The position numbers and the translations under genes were made by a program. DNA of 64,000 nucleotides from Paraburkholderia sacchari (GTDB taxonomy: Bacteria > Pseudomonadota > Gammaproteobacteria > Burkholderiales > Burkholderiaceae): the NCBI RefSeq assembly GCF_000785435.2, contig NZ_JTDB02000001.1, positions 496,001 through 560,000 on the forward strand, in the 5' to 3' direction. Below the pieces are notes generated by a model that was not told where the DNA came from, searched no databases, and was given only the letters and a program-made list of their open reading frames with translations. Shown piece by piece: positions 1-7,901 of the stretch. Each line of letters begins with the position of its first letter. Position 1 is the stretch's first letter.

Positions 1-237
1 AGCTTCTGGTGGAATCCGGACAAGTTCGTCGGCCCGGCAGGCCTCCTGCAGGCTTACCGCTTCATCGCGGACAGCCGCGACGAAGCCACCGGCGAGCGTC
101 TCGACAACCTCGAAGACCCGTACCGTCTGTTCCGTTGCCACACGATCATGAACTGCGTCGACGTTTGCCCGAAGGGGCTGAACCCGACGAAGGCGATCGG
201 CAAGATCAAGGAACTGATGGTCCGCCGCGCGGTTTGA
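1..237 (+). CDS. sdhB: Succinate dehydrogenase iron-sulfur subunit (3' end)
   Basis: Only the last 78 codons are in the window; the frame is open from the first base. The piece carries the C-terminal cysteine cluster with [17 protein letters not shown], which in SdhB holds ligands of the [4Fe-4S] and [3Fe-4S] centres and lies next to the ubiquinone site. The product passes electrons from SdhA to the membrane anchor of complex II, on the inner face of the cytoplasmic membrane. The downstream sdhE and gltA genes match the usual Burkholderiaceae order for the sdh operon. The start lies outside the window. Confidence 0.97.
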   Translation, partial: SFWWNPDKFVGPAGLLQAYRFIADSRDEATGERLDNLEDPYRLFRCHTIMNCVDVCPKGLNPTKAIGKIKELMVRRAV

Positions 238-261
238 CGCTGCGTACCTGAAATAAGCGAA

Positions 262-528
262 ATGGAATCGCATCAGTCTGACCCCCATCGCCGCGCGCGC
301 CTTCGCTGGCGCGCACGGCGCGGTCTGCTCGAAAACGATCTGATTTTCGAGCGTTTTTTCGACCGCTACGAGCATGACCTCAGCGACGCCGACGTGGGTG
401 CTCTCACGCGTCTGCTCGAGCTGAGCGATAACGACCTGATGGACTTGCTGCTTGCGCGCAAGGAACCAGAAGGCGACCTTGCCGACCCGGACGTGAAGCG
501 GGTGCTGGAGCTGCTTCGCAACGTTTGA
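262..528 (+). CDS. sdhE: FAD assembly factor SdhE
   Basis: A protein of 88 residues, the normal size for the SdhE/YgfY/Sdh5 family, which promotes covalent flavinylation of SdhA. The family signature RGxxE is visible as RRGLLENDL near residue 20, in a protein otherwise made of short helices (LLELSDNDLMDLLLAR). It starts 24 bases after the sdhB stop and is very likely the last gene of the sdh operon. The role comes from family knowledge and the sdhB linkage; nothing unusual is seen in the sequence. Confidence 0.93.
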   Translation: MESHQSDPHRRARLRWRARRGLLENDLIFERFFDRYEHDLSDADVGALTRLLELSDNDLMDLLLARKEPEGDLADPDVKRVLELLRNV

Positions 529-616
529 GATGCTGCGGCGTTCGCCGTTTTGCCAGCGAACGCCGCGCCGGACGACACTATCGAATCCCGTGTTTACCTT
601 CGATTGAGGATGTGCT

Positions 617-1918
617 ATGACCCCGTCTGATGTAAAAGCCACGCTATCGTTCAGCGATAATTCGCCGAGCGTCGAACTGCCGATCTACAAGGGCTCGATG
701 GGCCCGGACGTGATCGACATCCGCAAACTGTACGGTCAGACCGGCAAGTTCACGTATGACCCGGGCTTCATGTCGACGGCGGCGTGCAACTCGGCCATCA
801 CGTACATCGACGGCGACAAGGGCGAGCTGCTCTATCGCGGCTACCCGATCGACAACCTCGCGCAGAACGCCGACTTCCTCGAAACCTGCTACCTGCTCCT
901 GAAGGGCGAGCTGCCGAACCTCGGGCAAAAGACCGAGTTCGTGAAGACCGTCACGCAGCACACGATGGTGCACGAGCAGATGCACTTCTTCTTCCGTGGC
1001 TTCCGCCGCGACGCACACCCGATGGCGATTCTGGTCGCCGCGGTGGGCGCGCTTTCGGCGTTCTACCACGACTCGCTCGACATCAATAACCCGCGTCACC
1101 GCGACATCTCGGCCATCCGCATGATCGCCAAGCTGCCGACGCTGGTTGCCATGGCGTACAAGTACTCGATCGGCCAGCCGTTCGTGTATCCGCGCAATGA
1201 GCTTTCGTACAGCGCGAACTTCATGCACATGATGTTCTCGAACCCGTGCGAAGAGTACAAGATCAATGACGTGCTGGTGCGCGCGCTCGACCGCATCCTG
1301 ATCCTGCACGCGGACCACGAGCAGAACGCCTCGACCTCGACGGTGCGTCTGTCGGGTTCGTCGGGTGCGAACCCGTTCGCATGTATCGCGGCCGGTATCG
1401 CTTGCTTGTGGGGCCCGGCGCACGGCGGCGCAAATGAAGCCGCGCTGAACATGCTCGAAGAGATCGGCTCGGTCGACAACATCCCCGAGTTCATCAAGCA
1501 GGTCAAGGACAAGAACTCGGGCGTGAAGCTGATGGGCTTCGGCCACCGCGTCTACAAGAACTACGATCCGCGCGCGAAGCTGATGCGCGAAACGTGCCAC
1601 GAAGTGCTCAATGAACTCGGCCTGCACGACGATCCGCTGTTCAAGCTCGCGATGGCGCTCGAAAAGATCGCGCTGGAAGACGAATACTTCGTGTCGCGCA
1701 AGCTGTATCCGAACGTCGACTTCTACTCGGGTATCGTGCAGCGCGCGCTGGGCATCCCCACGTCCATGTTCACCTGCATCTTCGCGATGGCGCGTACGGT
1801 GGGCTGGATCGCGCAGTGGAACGAAATGATCGCCGACCCCGAGCAGAAGATCGGTCGTCCGCGTCAGCTGTTCATCGGCGATACGCCGCGCGAAGCGAAG
1901 CCGATCGCGCAACGCTAA
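617..1918 (+). CDS. gltA: Type II citrate synthase
   Basis: A protein of 433 residues that condenses oxaloacetate and acetyl-CoA to citrate, the entry step of the TCA cycle in the cytoplasm. Length and sequence fit the hexameric, NADH-sensitive type II enzymes of Gram-negative bacteria. Active-site segments are present: [28 protein letters not shown] and [14 protein letters not shown], which contain the two catalytic histidines, and a C-terminal aspartate region (NVDFYSG). The ATG at 617 is preceded by a purine-rich GAGGA about 6 bases upstream. It lies 88 bases after sdhE and ends at a strong hairpin terminator. Confidence 0.98.
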   Translation: MTPSDVKATLSFSDNSPSVELPIYKGSMGPDVIDIRKLYGQTGKFTYDPGFMSTAACNSAITYIDGDKGELLYRGYPIDNLAQNADFLETCYLLLKGELPNLGQKTEFVKTVTQHTMVHEQMHFFFRGFRRDAHPMAILVAAVGALSAFYHDSLDINNPRHRDISAIRMIAKLPTLVAMAYKYSIGQPFVYPRNELSYSANFMHMMFSNPCEEYKINDVLVRALDRILILHADHEQNASTSTVRLSGSSGANPFACIAAGIACLWGPAHGGANEAALNMLEEIGSVDNIPEFIKQVKDKNSGVKLMGFGHRVYKNYDPRAKLMRETCHEVLNELGLHDDPLFKLAMALEKIALEDEYFVSRKLYPNVDFYSGIVQRALGIPTSMFTCIFAMARTVGWIAQWNEMIADPEQKIGRPRQLFIGDTPREAKPIAQR

Positions 1919-1970
1919 GCCGGATGGTTTTCACGCGGCGCGCTGCGTGAGACCAAGCTGAGCGAAACGA

Positions 1971-2005
1971 AAACGCCCCGACGGGTTTTGCCCGTCGGGG
2001 CGTTT
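1971..2005. terminator. Bidirectional intrinsic terminator
   Basis: A perfect stem AAACGCCCCGACGGG (1971-1985) pairs with the complement ending in GGCGTTT (1991-2005) across a five-base loop. A and T tracts flank both sides, so it can stop both gltA on the plus strand and the VOC gene on the minus strand, which ends at 2023. A near copy lies at 2778-2816. Confidence 0.9.
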
Positions 2006-2022
2006 CTCTTGGTGTTTGCGCT

Positions 2023-2487
2023 TCAAATCCACCCGTCGATCTTCAGCCCGCTCGCCTTTTCGGCCTCTTCGCGCGAAACGTTGCGCACGGTCTGGCCGAA
2101 GCTCCACACATGGCCTTCCGGGTCGCACGCGACGTAGACGCGGTCGCCGTAGAACTGGTCGTCGGGCTCGCGCACAATCTTCGCGCCGGCCGCGCGCGCC
2201 CGTTCGCAGTGCGCGTCGAGCCCGCCCTTCAACTGCACGTGCACCGACTGCGTGTTCTTGCCCTCGAGTGCAGCGGGGCTCGAGGCGGGCATGCCGGGCC
2301 ACTCGCCGCAGATGATCACGTAGCCGTCTTCGAAGCGCATTTCCGAATGGCAGAGCTTGCCGTCAGGCGAGGTCACGACGAACTGGCGCGTGAAGCCGAA
2401 TGCCTTTGCGAGCCAGTCGAGCGCAGCGAACGGATCGCGGTAGTAGAGGGCGGCGCCGAAGGCCGGGCGTTCAGAGGTGCTGCTCAT
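2023..2487 (-). CDS. VOC (glyoxalase/bleomycin-resistance fold) family protein
   Basis: A protein of 154 residues with one or two beta-alpha-beta-beta-beta units of the vicinal oxygen chelate fold. The N-terminal ALYYRDPFAALDWLAKAFGF and C-terminal YVACDPEGHVWSFGQTV segments are typical of PhnB/YdeN-like members. These proteins often bind a metal and act on small electrophiles or dioxygen substrates, but the substrate cannot be read from sequence. It converges with gltA and shares its terminator. The start at 2487 gives the normal N-terminus for this group; an AGGAGAC motif lies about 5 bases upstream on the minus strand. Confidence 0.85.
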   Translation of the reverse strand: MSSTSERPAFGAALYYRDPFAALDWLAKAFGFTRQFVVTSPDGKLCHSEMRFEDGYVIICGEWPGMPASSPAALEGKNTQSVHVQLKGGLDAHCERARAAGAKIVREPDDQFYGDRVYVACDPEGHVWSFGQTVRNVSREEAEKASGLKIDGWI

Positions 2488-2675
2488 GATCGTCTCCTTT
2501 GATTGCGCGACGAGCGCGTAGCTACGCGAACGAAGAATCTAGCATCGGCGCAATTCGCGTGCGCGGGGCCTGCTTGTGCTTCATTACCTGCGGGGTAATC
2601 GCCAGCGCTCGCGTGTTCGTCGACTATGGGGTCATCCGCCGCGCAGCAATCCCATCAACGAAAGGAGCGATCACC

Positions 2676-2912
2676 ATGAATCACGATGCGCGTTCTGCGA
2701 CCCTGCCTGGCTTTACCCGCGTGAACGACGATACCGCGCCGTATTTTCGCGACTGGGGCGCACCACATCTGGAACACAAAAACGCCTCGGCGGGTTTTGT
2801 CCGTCGAGGCGTTTTTCGTTGTAAGCGATGCGTCGTTTGTGCCGTTTGGATTAATACGGCCTCGGTGATCTATAGGATGTCGAATTACCCAGAAATTCCC
2901 ATTTTTGGATAG
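2676..2912 (+). pseudogene. Truncated alpha/beta-hydrolase gene start
   Basis: A well-formed ribosome binding site (AAGGAG at 2662-2667) precedes ATG 2676. The first 28 or so codons read like the N-terminus of a chloroperoxidase-type alpha/beta hydrolase: a TRVNDDT stretch followed by YFRDWG, where family members continue into an oxyanion-hole HGW motif. After about 30 codons the frame instead runs through an intrinsic terminator (2778-2816) and stops at 2912, overlapping the 3' end of the opposite gene. The simplest reading is an internal deletion that joined the 5' end of the gene to its 3' flank. The family assignment rests on a short segment only. Confidence 0.5.
2778..2816. terminator. 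Bidirectional intrinsic terminator
   Basis: The stem AAACGCCTCGGCGG pairs with CCGTCGAGGCGTTT around a GTTTTGT loop, with A/T tracts on both sides. It lies inside the read-through frame of the truncated hydrolase and 35 bases beyond the stop of the minus-strand secreted-protein gene. It is very similar to the gltA terminator at 1971-2005. Confidence 0.85.
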
Positions 2913-3513
2913 CCGAATTATATTTAAAAACGAATGTATCGCCTCGCCGAAGAGCCGGGGTGTTGCGTGCTGCTACATTATATGGGCTGATCATGGCGTC
3001 CCATTGGGCGTCGGATGAAATTAGCTGAATGCTGTCGTCAGCCGCGCCGGACGGCAGTGTGATTTCCGGGGACCATAAACCGTCCTGAATATAAAACCGG
3101 TTGATTTTTCCCCTCGACGACGGTATGACAGCGGGCCCGCCATTATTTGGCGGGGTGCTCGTTGCGGCGTCGGCAAGCCATACACCTGCGCCATATCTGA
3201 ACCGGACATAATCGCCTGTATATAAGGTTATTGATCCTGTAGGAATGTTTGTATTTCCCATCATCAACTTTGAGCTATAAGTCGCCGATGACGATATGTT
3301 GATCGTGTCCCCCTCTCTGGCGGAGTTGGGGAGCCATAATACTTCAGTCCAATTACCGTCGCTCGTGGTGAAATTGACGTTTCTATGGGTGCCGGGAATA
3401 TTCCCGCCGCCAATTGAATTGGGGCTCAATTCCACCGAATGCGCGGAAATTGAAGCGGACAGAAGAAACGCCAATGCCAATGCGTGGATGAGATTTTTTT
3501 TCATCAATGTCAT
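2851..3513 (-). CDS. Secreted protein with two tandem homologous domains, function unknown
   Basis: A protein of 220 residues with a Sec signal peptide (KKN followed by ALALAFLLSASISAHS). Two copies of a domain of about 70 residues follow. Copy one has DGNWTEVLWLP, GDTINISSSATY and GDYVRFRYGAGVW; copy two has DGLWSPEITLP, DDSIQLISSDAQW and GDTFVFKYNSAIQKW. The shared pattern is W..LP.. then GD.. then F.Y...W. The gene is clearly richer in A+T than its neighbours and uses rarer codons (ATA, TTA, AAT), suggesting transfer. Similar beta-sandwich repeats may occur in secreted metalloprotease accessory regions, but that is only an impression. A second in-frame ATG three codons in could be the real start. 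Confidence 0.75.
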   Translation of the reverse strand: MTLMKKNLIHALALAFLLSASISAHSVELSPNSIGGGNIPGTHRNVNFTTSDGNWTEVLWLPNSAREGDTINISSSATYSSKLMMGNTNIPTGSITLYTGDYVRFRYGAGVWLADAATSTPPNNGGPAVIPSSRGKINRFYIQDGLWSPEITLPSGAADDSIQLISSDAQWDAMISPYNVAARNTPALRRGDTFVFKYNSAIQKWEFLGNSTSYRSPRPY

Positions 3514-4134
3514 TCGGGTAACGTTTGTGAAATTGACGTAGCGGTTAGATCGATAACCTGTATGTGAGCAAGATGGAGACTAATCTGATAGCGTTCGTCA
3601 TTTTCCTTCAGGACGGGAGGTGGATTTATCGCGCTTTGCCATGTATGCCAAACCTGGTTGAAAAAGGAAGCCGAATTCTACGCTTGTTGTCATTTCCTTC
3701 TTTGACGCCCGATCAAAAATCTGTATCTGCAAGAACAATTGAGTGCTTCTTTATAGAGGCGCGGGCCATCGCTCTATCCCTGAATTATTTAAAATTGTCA
3801 AAATTCTTCGCCGAAGGAAATCTCAATTTTTGCCGGTGATTGAATTCCACAACTGTAGCCCCCGGCTGCTTGCTCTATCATTTTCATCACATCGATCATG
3901 TTCGCGCAGGCGAGCCCGGCATGTGGTCGGCGGGCATGCGCGGCGGCTTTCATGGTGGCTGTCGCGGCGGTGGTTCGCGTGGGGACAATGGCGCATCCAC
4001 CGGTGCCGTATGGAGCGGCGCGGGCGGCTCGAGTGGCCGCCACCAGCGCTAGGCCGGCTCGCGCCGCCGTTCGTCCGCGGCGGCCCACGGCGAATCCTTT
4101 ATGATGGAGCGCGCCCCAATTCCCGAACTGCTCC
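3514..4134. other. Intergenic stretch, AT-rich left part, no convincing gene
   Basis: From 3514 to about 3840 the sequence continues the AT-rich composition of the secreted-protein gene, and open frames there look random. From about 3860 it returns to high GC, with a frame reading GMRGGFHGGCRGGG that could be the tail of a broken glycine-rich protein. A possible -10 element TATGAT lies at 4100-4105, just ahead of the histidine kinase gene. Confidence 0.5.
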
Positions 4135-5535
4135 ATGTTTTTCGCCGCGAACTCCCTGCACCGCCGCCTGAGCATCGCCATCGGCACGCTGGCGATTCTC
4201 GTTGGCCTGCTGGGCTCGCTCGGCACCTTCCTCGTGGTGCGCAGCCTCGCGAGCGAATTCAGCACGAGCCTGCGCGATGCCGCCGCGCACGTGCAAACCG
4301 GCGTGCCGCACCGCGACGGCGAATCGGACTACAAGCAGGATGGCAAACGAGGCAGCGCTCAACCGGACGGCGTACGCCGTCCCTCGGACGACCTCGTCGT
4401 GCAGATCTGGTCCGCGAGCGATACCGTCGCGCCGAGCCGCACAAGCGACCCCGACATCGCGCTGCCGCGCGCGCCGAAGGGCTACTCCTCGCTCCAGTAC
4501 GACGGCGAGGCTTGGGACGTCTTCGCGCTAGCCACCGGCGACGAGCAGATCCAGGTCGCGGAGTCGCGCAGCATGCGCAACCGCAATGCGCTGCGCGTGG
4601 CGTTCTGGAGCCTGCTGCCGGTGCTCGCGCTGCTGCCGCTGCTCGCGTTGACGATCGCGGTGACGGTGCGGCTTTCGCTGCGTCCGCTGGAGCGCGTCGG
4701 TCGGCGTGCGGCGAAAGTCGATTTGCACGAGCTCAAGCCGCTCGATGCGCAGAAAGCGCCCGTGGAGCTGCGGCCCTTCGTCGAGTCGATCAACCGCATG
4801 ATCGAGCGCCTTTCGGTGCTCGTGAACGCCGAGCGCAAGTTCATCGCCGATGCCGCGCACGAGCTGCGTTCGCCCATTTCGGCGATGCAGTTGCAGATCG
4901 ACAACCTGCGTGCCGCGCCGCCGGATCAATACCACGAACGCTTCGAAGAGCTGCGGCGCGGCGTGGCGCGCACGGGCTCGCTCGTGTCGCAACTGCTCGG
5001 CCTCGCGCGCGCGGAGATCGGCGGCGCGCAGCGCGCGGTCGCCGACATCGCGCTGCCGCAGCTCGTGACCGATGTGCTGGCTGACCTGCTGCCGCTCGCA
5101 GATGCGCGCAGCGTGGATCTGGGCGTCGAGCGTCTGGACGATGCGAGCGTGCGCGCCACCGAGGCGGACATGCGCATGCTGGTGCGCAATCTGGTTGACA
5201 ACGCGGTTCGCTATGGGCGCGAGGGTGGGCGCGTCGACGTGACGGTGCGCCGCGAGGCGCAAACGGCCACGATCGAAGTGACCGACGACGGCCCCGGCGT
5301 CGCTGCGGAAGACCTGCCGCATGTGTTCGACCGCTTCTTTCGCGCGCGCGGCAACGACGCCGAAGGCAGCGGCCTCGGGCTCGCGATCGCGCAGGCGCTG
5401 GCGCAGCGCTACGGCGCTCGCGTGACGCTGGAAAATCGCAGCGACGGGCAGACCGGCGTCGTCGCGCGCATCGAGCTGCCGCTGATCGGAAACGACGAGC
5501 AAACACTAGCGAAACAAGATGATGAGGAAAGCTGA
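4135..5535 (+). CDS. Two-component sensor histidine kinase (QseC/PmrB type)
   Basis: A 466-residue membrane sensor. Transmembrane helix 1 is at about residues 13-36, a periplasmic sensor region runs to about 155, and helix 2 is at about 156-182, followed by HAMP. The HisKA box AAHELRSPISAM contains the phosphoacceptor H242. The ATPase domain has an N-box (NLVDNAVRYG), G1 (DDGPGV), F box (FDRFFRA) and G2 (GSGLGLAI), so it should be an active kinase. The order is kinase first with the regulator 3 bases downstream, so the pair is co-transcribed. The signal is not readable; the nearby TerC and TerB genes suggest a link to metal, pH or envelope stress. Confidence 0.92.
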   Translation: MFFAANSLHRRLSIAIGTLAILVGLLGSLGTFLVVRSLASEFSTSLRDAAAHVQTGVPHRDGESDYKQDGKRGSAQPDGVRRPSDDLVVQIWSASDTVAPSRTSDPDIALPRAPKGYSSLQYDGEAWDVFALATGDEQIQVAESRSMRNRNALRVAFWSLLPVLALLPLLALTIAVTVRLSLRPLERVGRRAAKVDLHELKPLDAQKAPVELRPFVESINRMIERLSVLVNAERKFIADAAHELRSPISAMQLQIDNLRAAPPDQYHERFEELRRGVARTGSLVSQLLGLARAEIGGAQRAVADIALPQLVTDVLADLLPLADARSVDLGVERLDDASVRATEADMRMLVRNLVDNAVRYGREGGRVDVTVRREAQTATIEVTDDGPGVAAEDLPHVFDRFFRARGNDAEGSGLGLAIAQALAQRYGARVTLENRSDGQTGVVARIELPLIGNDEQTLAKQDDEES

Positions 5536-5538
5536 TCA

Positions 5539-6195
5539 ATGCGGATTCTCCTGATCGAAGACGATCTGCAGATCGGTCCGGCGTTGCTGAGGGCGTTGAA
5601 GGACGCCTCATATAGCGTCGACTGGGTGCGCACGGGCGAGAGCGGCCGCGCGGCCATCCGCGACGGCTCGTACACGGCCGTGCTGCTCGACCTGGGCCTG
5701 GGCGACATGAGCGGCCTCGACGTGCTGCGCGGCCTGCGCGAGGCCAACGACGCCACGCCGGTCATCATCATTACTGCGCGCGACGACGTGGATACGCGCG
5801 TCGAGGGTCTCGACCTCGGCGCCGACGACTACCTCGTCAAGCCGTTCGAGAGCAAGGAATTGCTCGCGCGCATTCGCGCGGTGGTGCGGCGCAAGTCGGG
5901 CTTCGCCTCGTCGACGATGGGCAGCGCGCGCGTGACGCTCGACATGAATGCGCGGCGTCTCGCCTTCGACGGTCAGACCGACGATCTTTCGGCGCGCGAG
6001 TACGCGCTCATGCTCGCGTTGCTGGAGCGGCCCGGCGCGATTCTCTCGCGCCAGCAGCTAGAAGAGCGGCTTTACGGCTGGGGCGAGGAAGTGGAGAGCA
6101 ACGCCGTCGATGCCGTGATCTACAGCGTGCGGCGCAAGTTCGGCCACGCAGTCATTCGCAACGTGCGGGGGCTAGGCTGGGCCGTGTGCGTTTGA
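5539..6195 (+). CDS. OmpR/PhoB-family response regulator (QseB/PmrA type)
   Basis: A protein of 218 residues. The receiver domain has the acidic pair EDD near the N-terminus, phosphoacceptor D51 in AVLLDLGLGD, a conserved T in IIITARD, and K in DDYLVKPF. The winged-helix DNA-binding domain covers about residues 125-218 (SAREYALMLALLERPG, VDAVIYSVRRKFG). It is the partner of the kinase just upstream. OmpR-family proteins of this type bind direct hexamer repeats spaced by 11 bp. Two such repeats lie upstream of the TerB-like and TerC-like genes, making those likely targets; this is inferred, not shown. Confidence 0.95.
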   Translation: MRILLIEDDLQIGPALLRALKDASYSVDWVRTGESGRAAIRDGSYTAVLLDLGLGDMSGLDVLRGLREANDATPVIIITARDDVDTRVEGLDLGADDYLVKPFESKELLARIRAVVRRKSGFASSTMGSARVTLDMNARRLAFDGQTDDLSAREYALMLALLERPGAILSRQQLEERLYGWGEEVESNAVDAVIYSVRRKFGHAVIRNVRGLGWAVCV

Positions 6196-6197
6196 TC

Positions 6198-6234
6198 GTC
6201 GGCGATAGTCGGCGATAGTCGGCGATAGTCGGCG
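6198..6234. repeat. 10-bp tandem repeat after the regulator gene
   Basis: The unit ggcgatagtc occurs three times exactly (6201-6230), with partial copies at each end. It starts directly after the regulator stop codon. It is not a terminator and is probably a slippage-type minisatellite. Confidence 0.85.
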
Positions 6235-6251
6235 TTCGGCCACGCTTGCGC

Positions 6252-6662
6252 TCAAGAGGCCAGCAGCCGCTGCCACGGACGCGCGCGCCACGCGGTCGCG
6301 AGTGCGCCGACCCACTCGGCTTCGTTCTGCGCGAGATGGCGGTCCGCGTGGACCGCGACGAGGCACAGGCTCAGCACCTCGGCGCGCAGCGCCGGGTCTT
6401 CGAGTTCGCGCATCACCTGCTGCATGACGCCGGAGTCGAGCTTGCAGGCATCGCTCCAGTTCAGGTGTGCGTTCGTGAGCAAGTCTTCGCAAAGGTCTTG
6501 CAGGATCGTGCCGAATTCACCGGGCGCGAGGCCGAGCCGGTCCGCGATGCGCGCGTGATGCACGGCCGCAAGTTCGTCGGCGCTTAGATGGCCATCGGCG
6601 AGCAGGGCGATGGCGACGATCCGGCCCGCCGCCTGCGGGCTGTTGCTGGTATAGGTTCGCAT
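6252..6662 (-). CDS. TerB-like (tellurite-resistance family) protein
   Basis: A soluble helical protein of 136 residues with the TerB/DjlA-N-like pattern: AIALLADGHLSADELAAVHH near the N-terminus and LCLVAVHADRHLAQNEAEWV near the C-terminus, two repeats resembling the D-G/R-H-E acidic motifs that bind metal in TerB. It has no signal peptide. It is transcribed alone, with its own upstream direct-repeat box (6734-6750). TerB proteins often work with TerC-type membrane proteins, and a TerC/Alx relative lies just upstream on the same strand. The biochemical role is unknown. Confidence 0.75.
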   Translation of the reverse strand: MRTYTSNSPQAAGRIVAIALLADGHLSADELAAVHHARIADRLGLAPGEFGTILQDLCEDLLTNAHLNWSDACKLDSGVMQQVMRELEDPALRAEVLSLCLVAVHADRHLAQNEAEWVGALATAWRARPWQRLLAS

Positions 6663-6733
6663 GGTCGGGTGTCCTTTGTGAGAAGTTGCAATATCGGAGC
6701 GCGGCTGCGATGGAATTCATCCTCGCAGAGAAA

Positions 6734-6750
6734 AATGAGCGAAGAATGAG
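6734..6750 (-). promoter_or_regulatory. Direct-repeat box, candidate response-regulator site for the TerB-like gene
   Basis: On the minus strand the site reads CTCATTC-TTCG-CTCATT, two CTCATT hexamers with an exact 11-bp period, about 70 bases before the TerB-like start. The layout matches the half-site spacing of PmrA/QseB-type OmpR-family operators. A second copy lies at 7902-7919. Confidence 0.55.
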
Positions 6751-6788
6751 GACGGCGCTTTTGCCTGCGTCCGCAACCCGCGACGCGC

Positions 6789-7808
6789 TTACCGCGCCTC
6801 CAGACTGCCGCCCTCGTGGCCGTGCGGCCGGGTCTTGATGAGCGATACGATCACGCCGCCCGCGAGCAGCGCCGCCGTCACGCCGAGGCTCAGCAGCGCT
6901 GGAATCTTGCCGACGATACCCACCAGAAAGATCTTCGCGCCGATGAACACCAGCACGAGCGCAAGCGCATGCTTGAGGTAGTGGAAGCGGTGCGCCATGG
7001 CCGCGAGCGCGAAGAACAGCGCGCGCAGGCCGAGCACGGCGAAGATGTTGCTCGTGTAGACGATAAATGGATCGGTGGTGATCGAGAAGATCGCAGGGAT
7101 CGAATCGACGGCGAAGATCAGATCGGCGAATTCGACCATCAGCAGCGCGACCAGCAGCGGCGTGGCGAAACGCTTGAGCTTGCCGGTGGCGGGATGCGCG
7201 CGCCGCACGATGAACGCGCCGCCTTCGAGCTGCGGCGTGACGGGTAGCACGCGGCGGATCATACGCAGGATCTTGCTGTCTTCCACGCCGGTTTTTTCGC
7301 TGGCCTGGCCGTTTGCCTCTGCCTTCGAGCCGAGCAGCATCTTCACGCCGGTCACGGCGAGAAAGAGGCCGAACACGAACAGCATCCATTCGAATTGCGC
7401 GACCAGCGCCGCGCCGAGCCCGACCATGAGCGCGCGCAACACCAGCACGCCGACGATGCCCCAGAACAGCACGCGATGCTGATACACGCGCGGCACCGCG
7501 AGCGCGCCGAAGATCGATGCGATCACGAACACGTTGTCGAGCGAGAGCGACTTTTCGATGAGGTAGCCGGTGAGGTACTCGGTGGCCGGCGCGGCGCCGA
7601 GCTGCCACCAGATGAAGCCGCCGAACAGCACGCCCACGGCGATATAGCCGAGCGAGAGCCACAGGCTTTCGCGGATGCCGATCTCGCGGTCGTCGCGATG
7701 CAGCACGCCCAGGTCGAGCGCCAGCAGCACGATCACCACCGCGAGGAACGCGGCCCAGAGCCAGACAGGCTGTCCGAGAAAGGTGGCGGTGAAAAGCGGC
7801 GGGAGCAT
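6789..7808 (-). CDS. TerC/Alx family integral membrane protein
   Basis: A protein of 339 residues with about eight to nine transmembrane helices and the hallmark acidic segments of the TerC family: VIVLLALDLGVL, EKSLSLDNVFVIASIF and VEFADLIFAVDSIPAIFSI. These aspartates are thought to line a metal path; relatives such as E. coli Alx and Bacillus MeeF/MeeY export manganese. The middle loop (residues 175-215) is hydrophilic. An AAAGGA ribosome site precedes the ATG. It is a separate unit from the TerB-like gene, and its own upstream region holds a direct-repeat box and a strong inverted repeat. Confidence 0.9.
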   Translation of the reverse strand: MLPPLFTATFLGQPVWLWAAFLAVVIVLLALDLGVLHRDDREIGIRESLWLSLGYIAVGVLFGGFIWWQLGAAPATEYLTGYLIEKSLSLDNVFVIASIFGALAVPRVYQHRVLFWGIVGVLVLRALMVGLGAALVAQFEWMLFVFGLFLAVTGVKMLLGSKAEANGQASEKTGVEDSKILRMIRRVLPVTPQLEGGAFIVRRAHPATGKLKRFATPLLVALLMVEFADLIFAVDSIPAIFSITTDPFIVYTSNIFAVLGLRALFFALAAMAHRFHYLKHALALVLVFIGAKIFLVGIVGKIPALLSLGVTAALLAGGVIVSLIKTRPHGHEGGSLEAR

Positions 7809-7864
7809 GGGTGGTCCTTTTCGTGATCCAGTGATGTATTGATGCCGTGGTGCAAGGGGGGCGC

Positions 7865-7884
7865 GTTTGGGCCTCGGCCCAAAC
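7865..7884. other. Strong inverted repeat in the 5' leader of the TerC/Alx gene
   Basis: GTTTGGGCC and GGCCCAAAC form a 9-bp perfect arm on each side of a two-base centre. It lies 57 bases upstream of the TerC/Alx ATG. No T tract follows on either strand, so it is not a normal terminator; it may be an operator dyad or an RNA structure. Confidence 0.6.
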
Positions 7885-7901
7885 GTCAGCGTAACGACGG
7901 A

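Noticed and set aside
644..1912. A 422-codon frame antisense to gltA
   Set aside because: Composition is a mirror of the gltA codons, without domains or ribosome site.
3564..3839. A 91-codon plus-strand frame in the AT-rich patch
   Set aside because: No ribosome site, no signal peptide or family features; chance frame in low-GC sequence.
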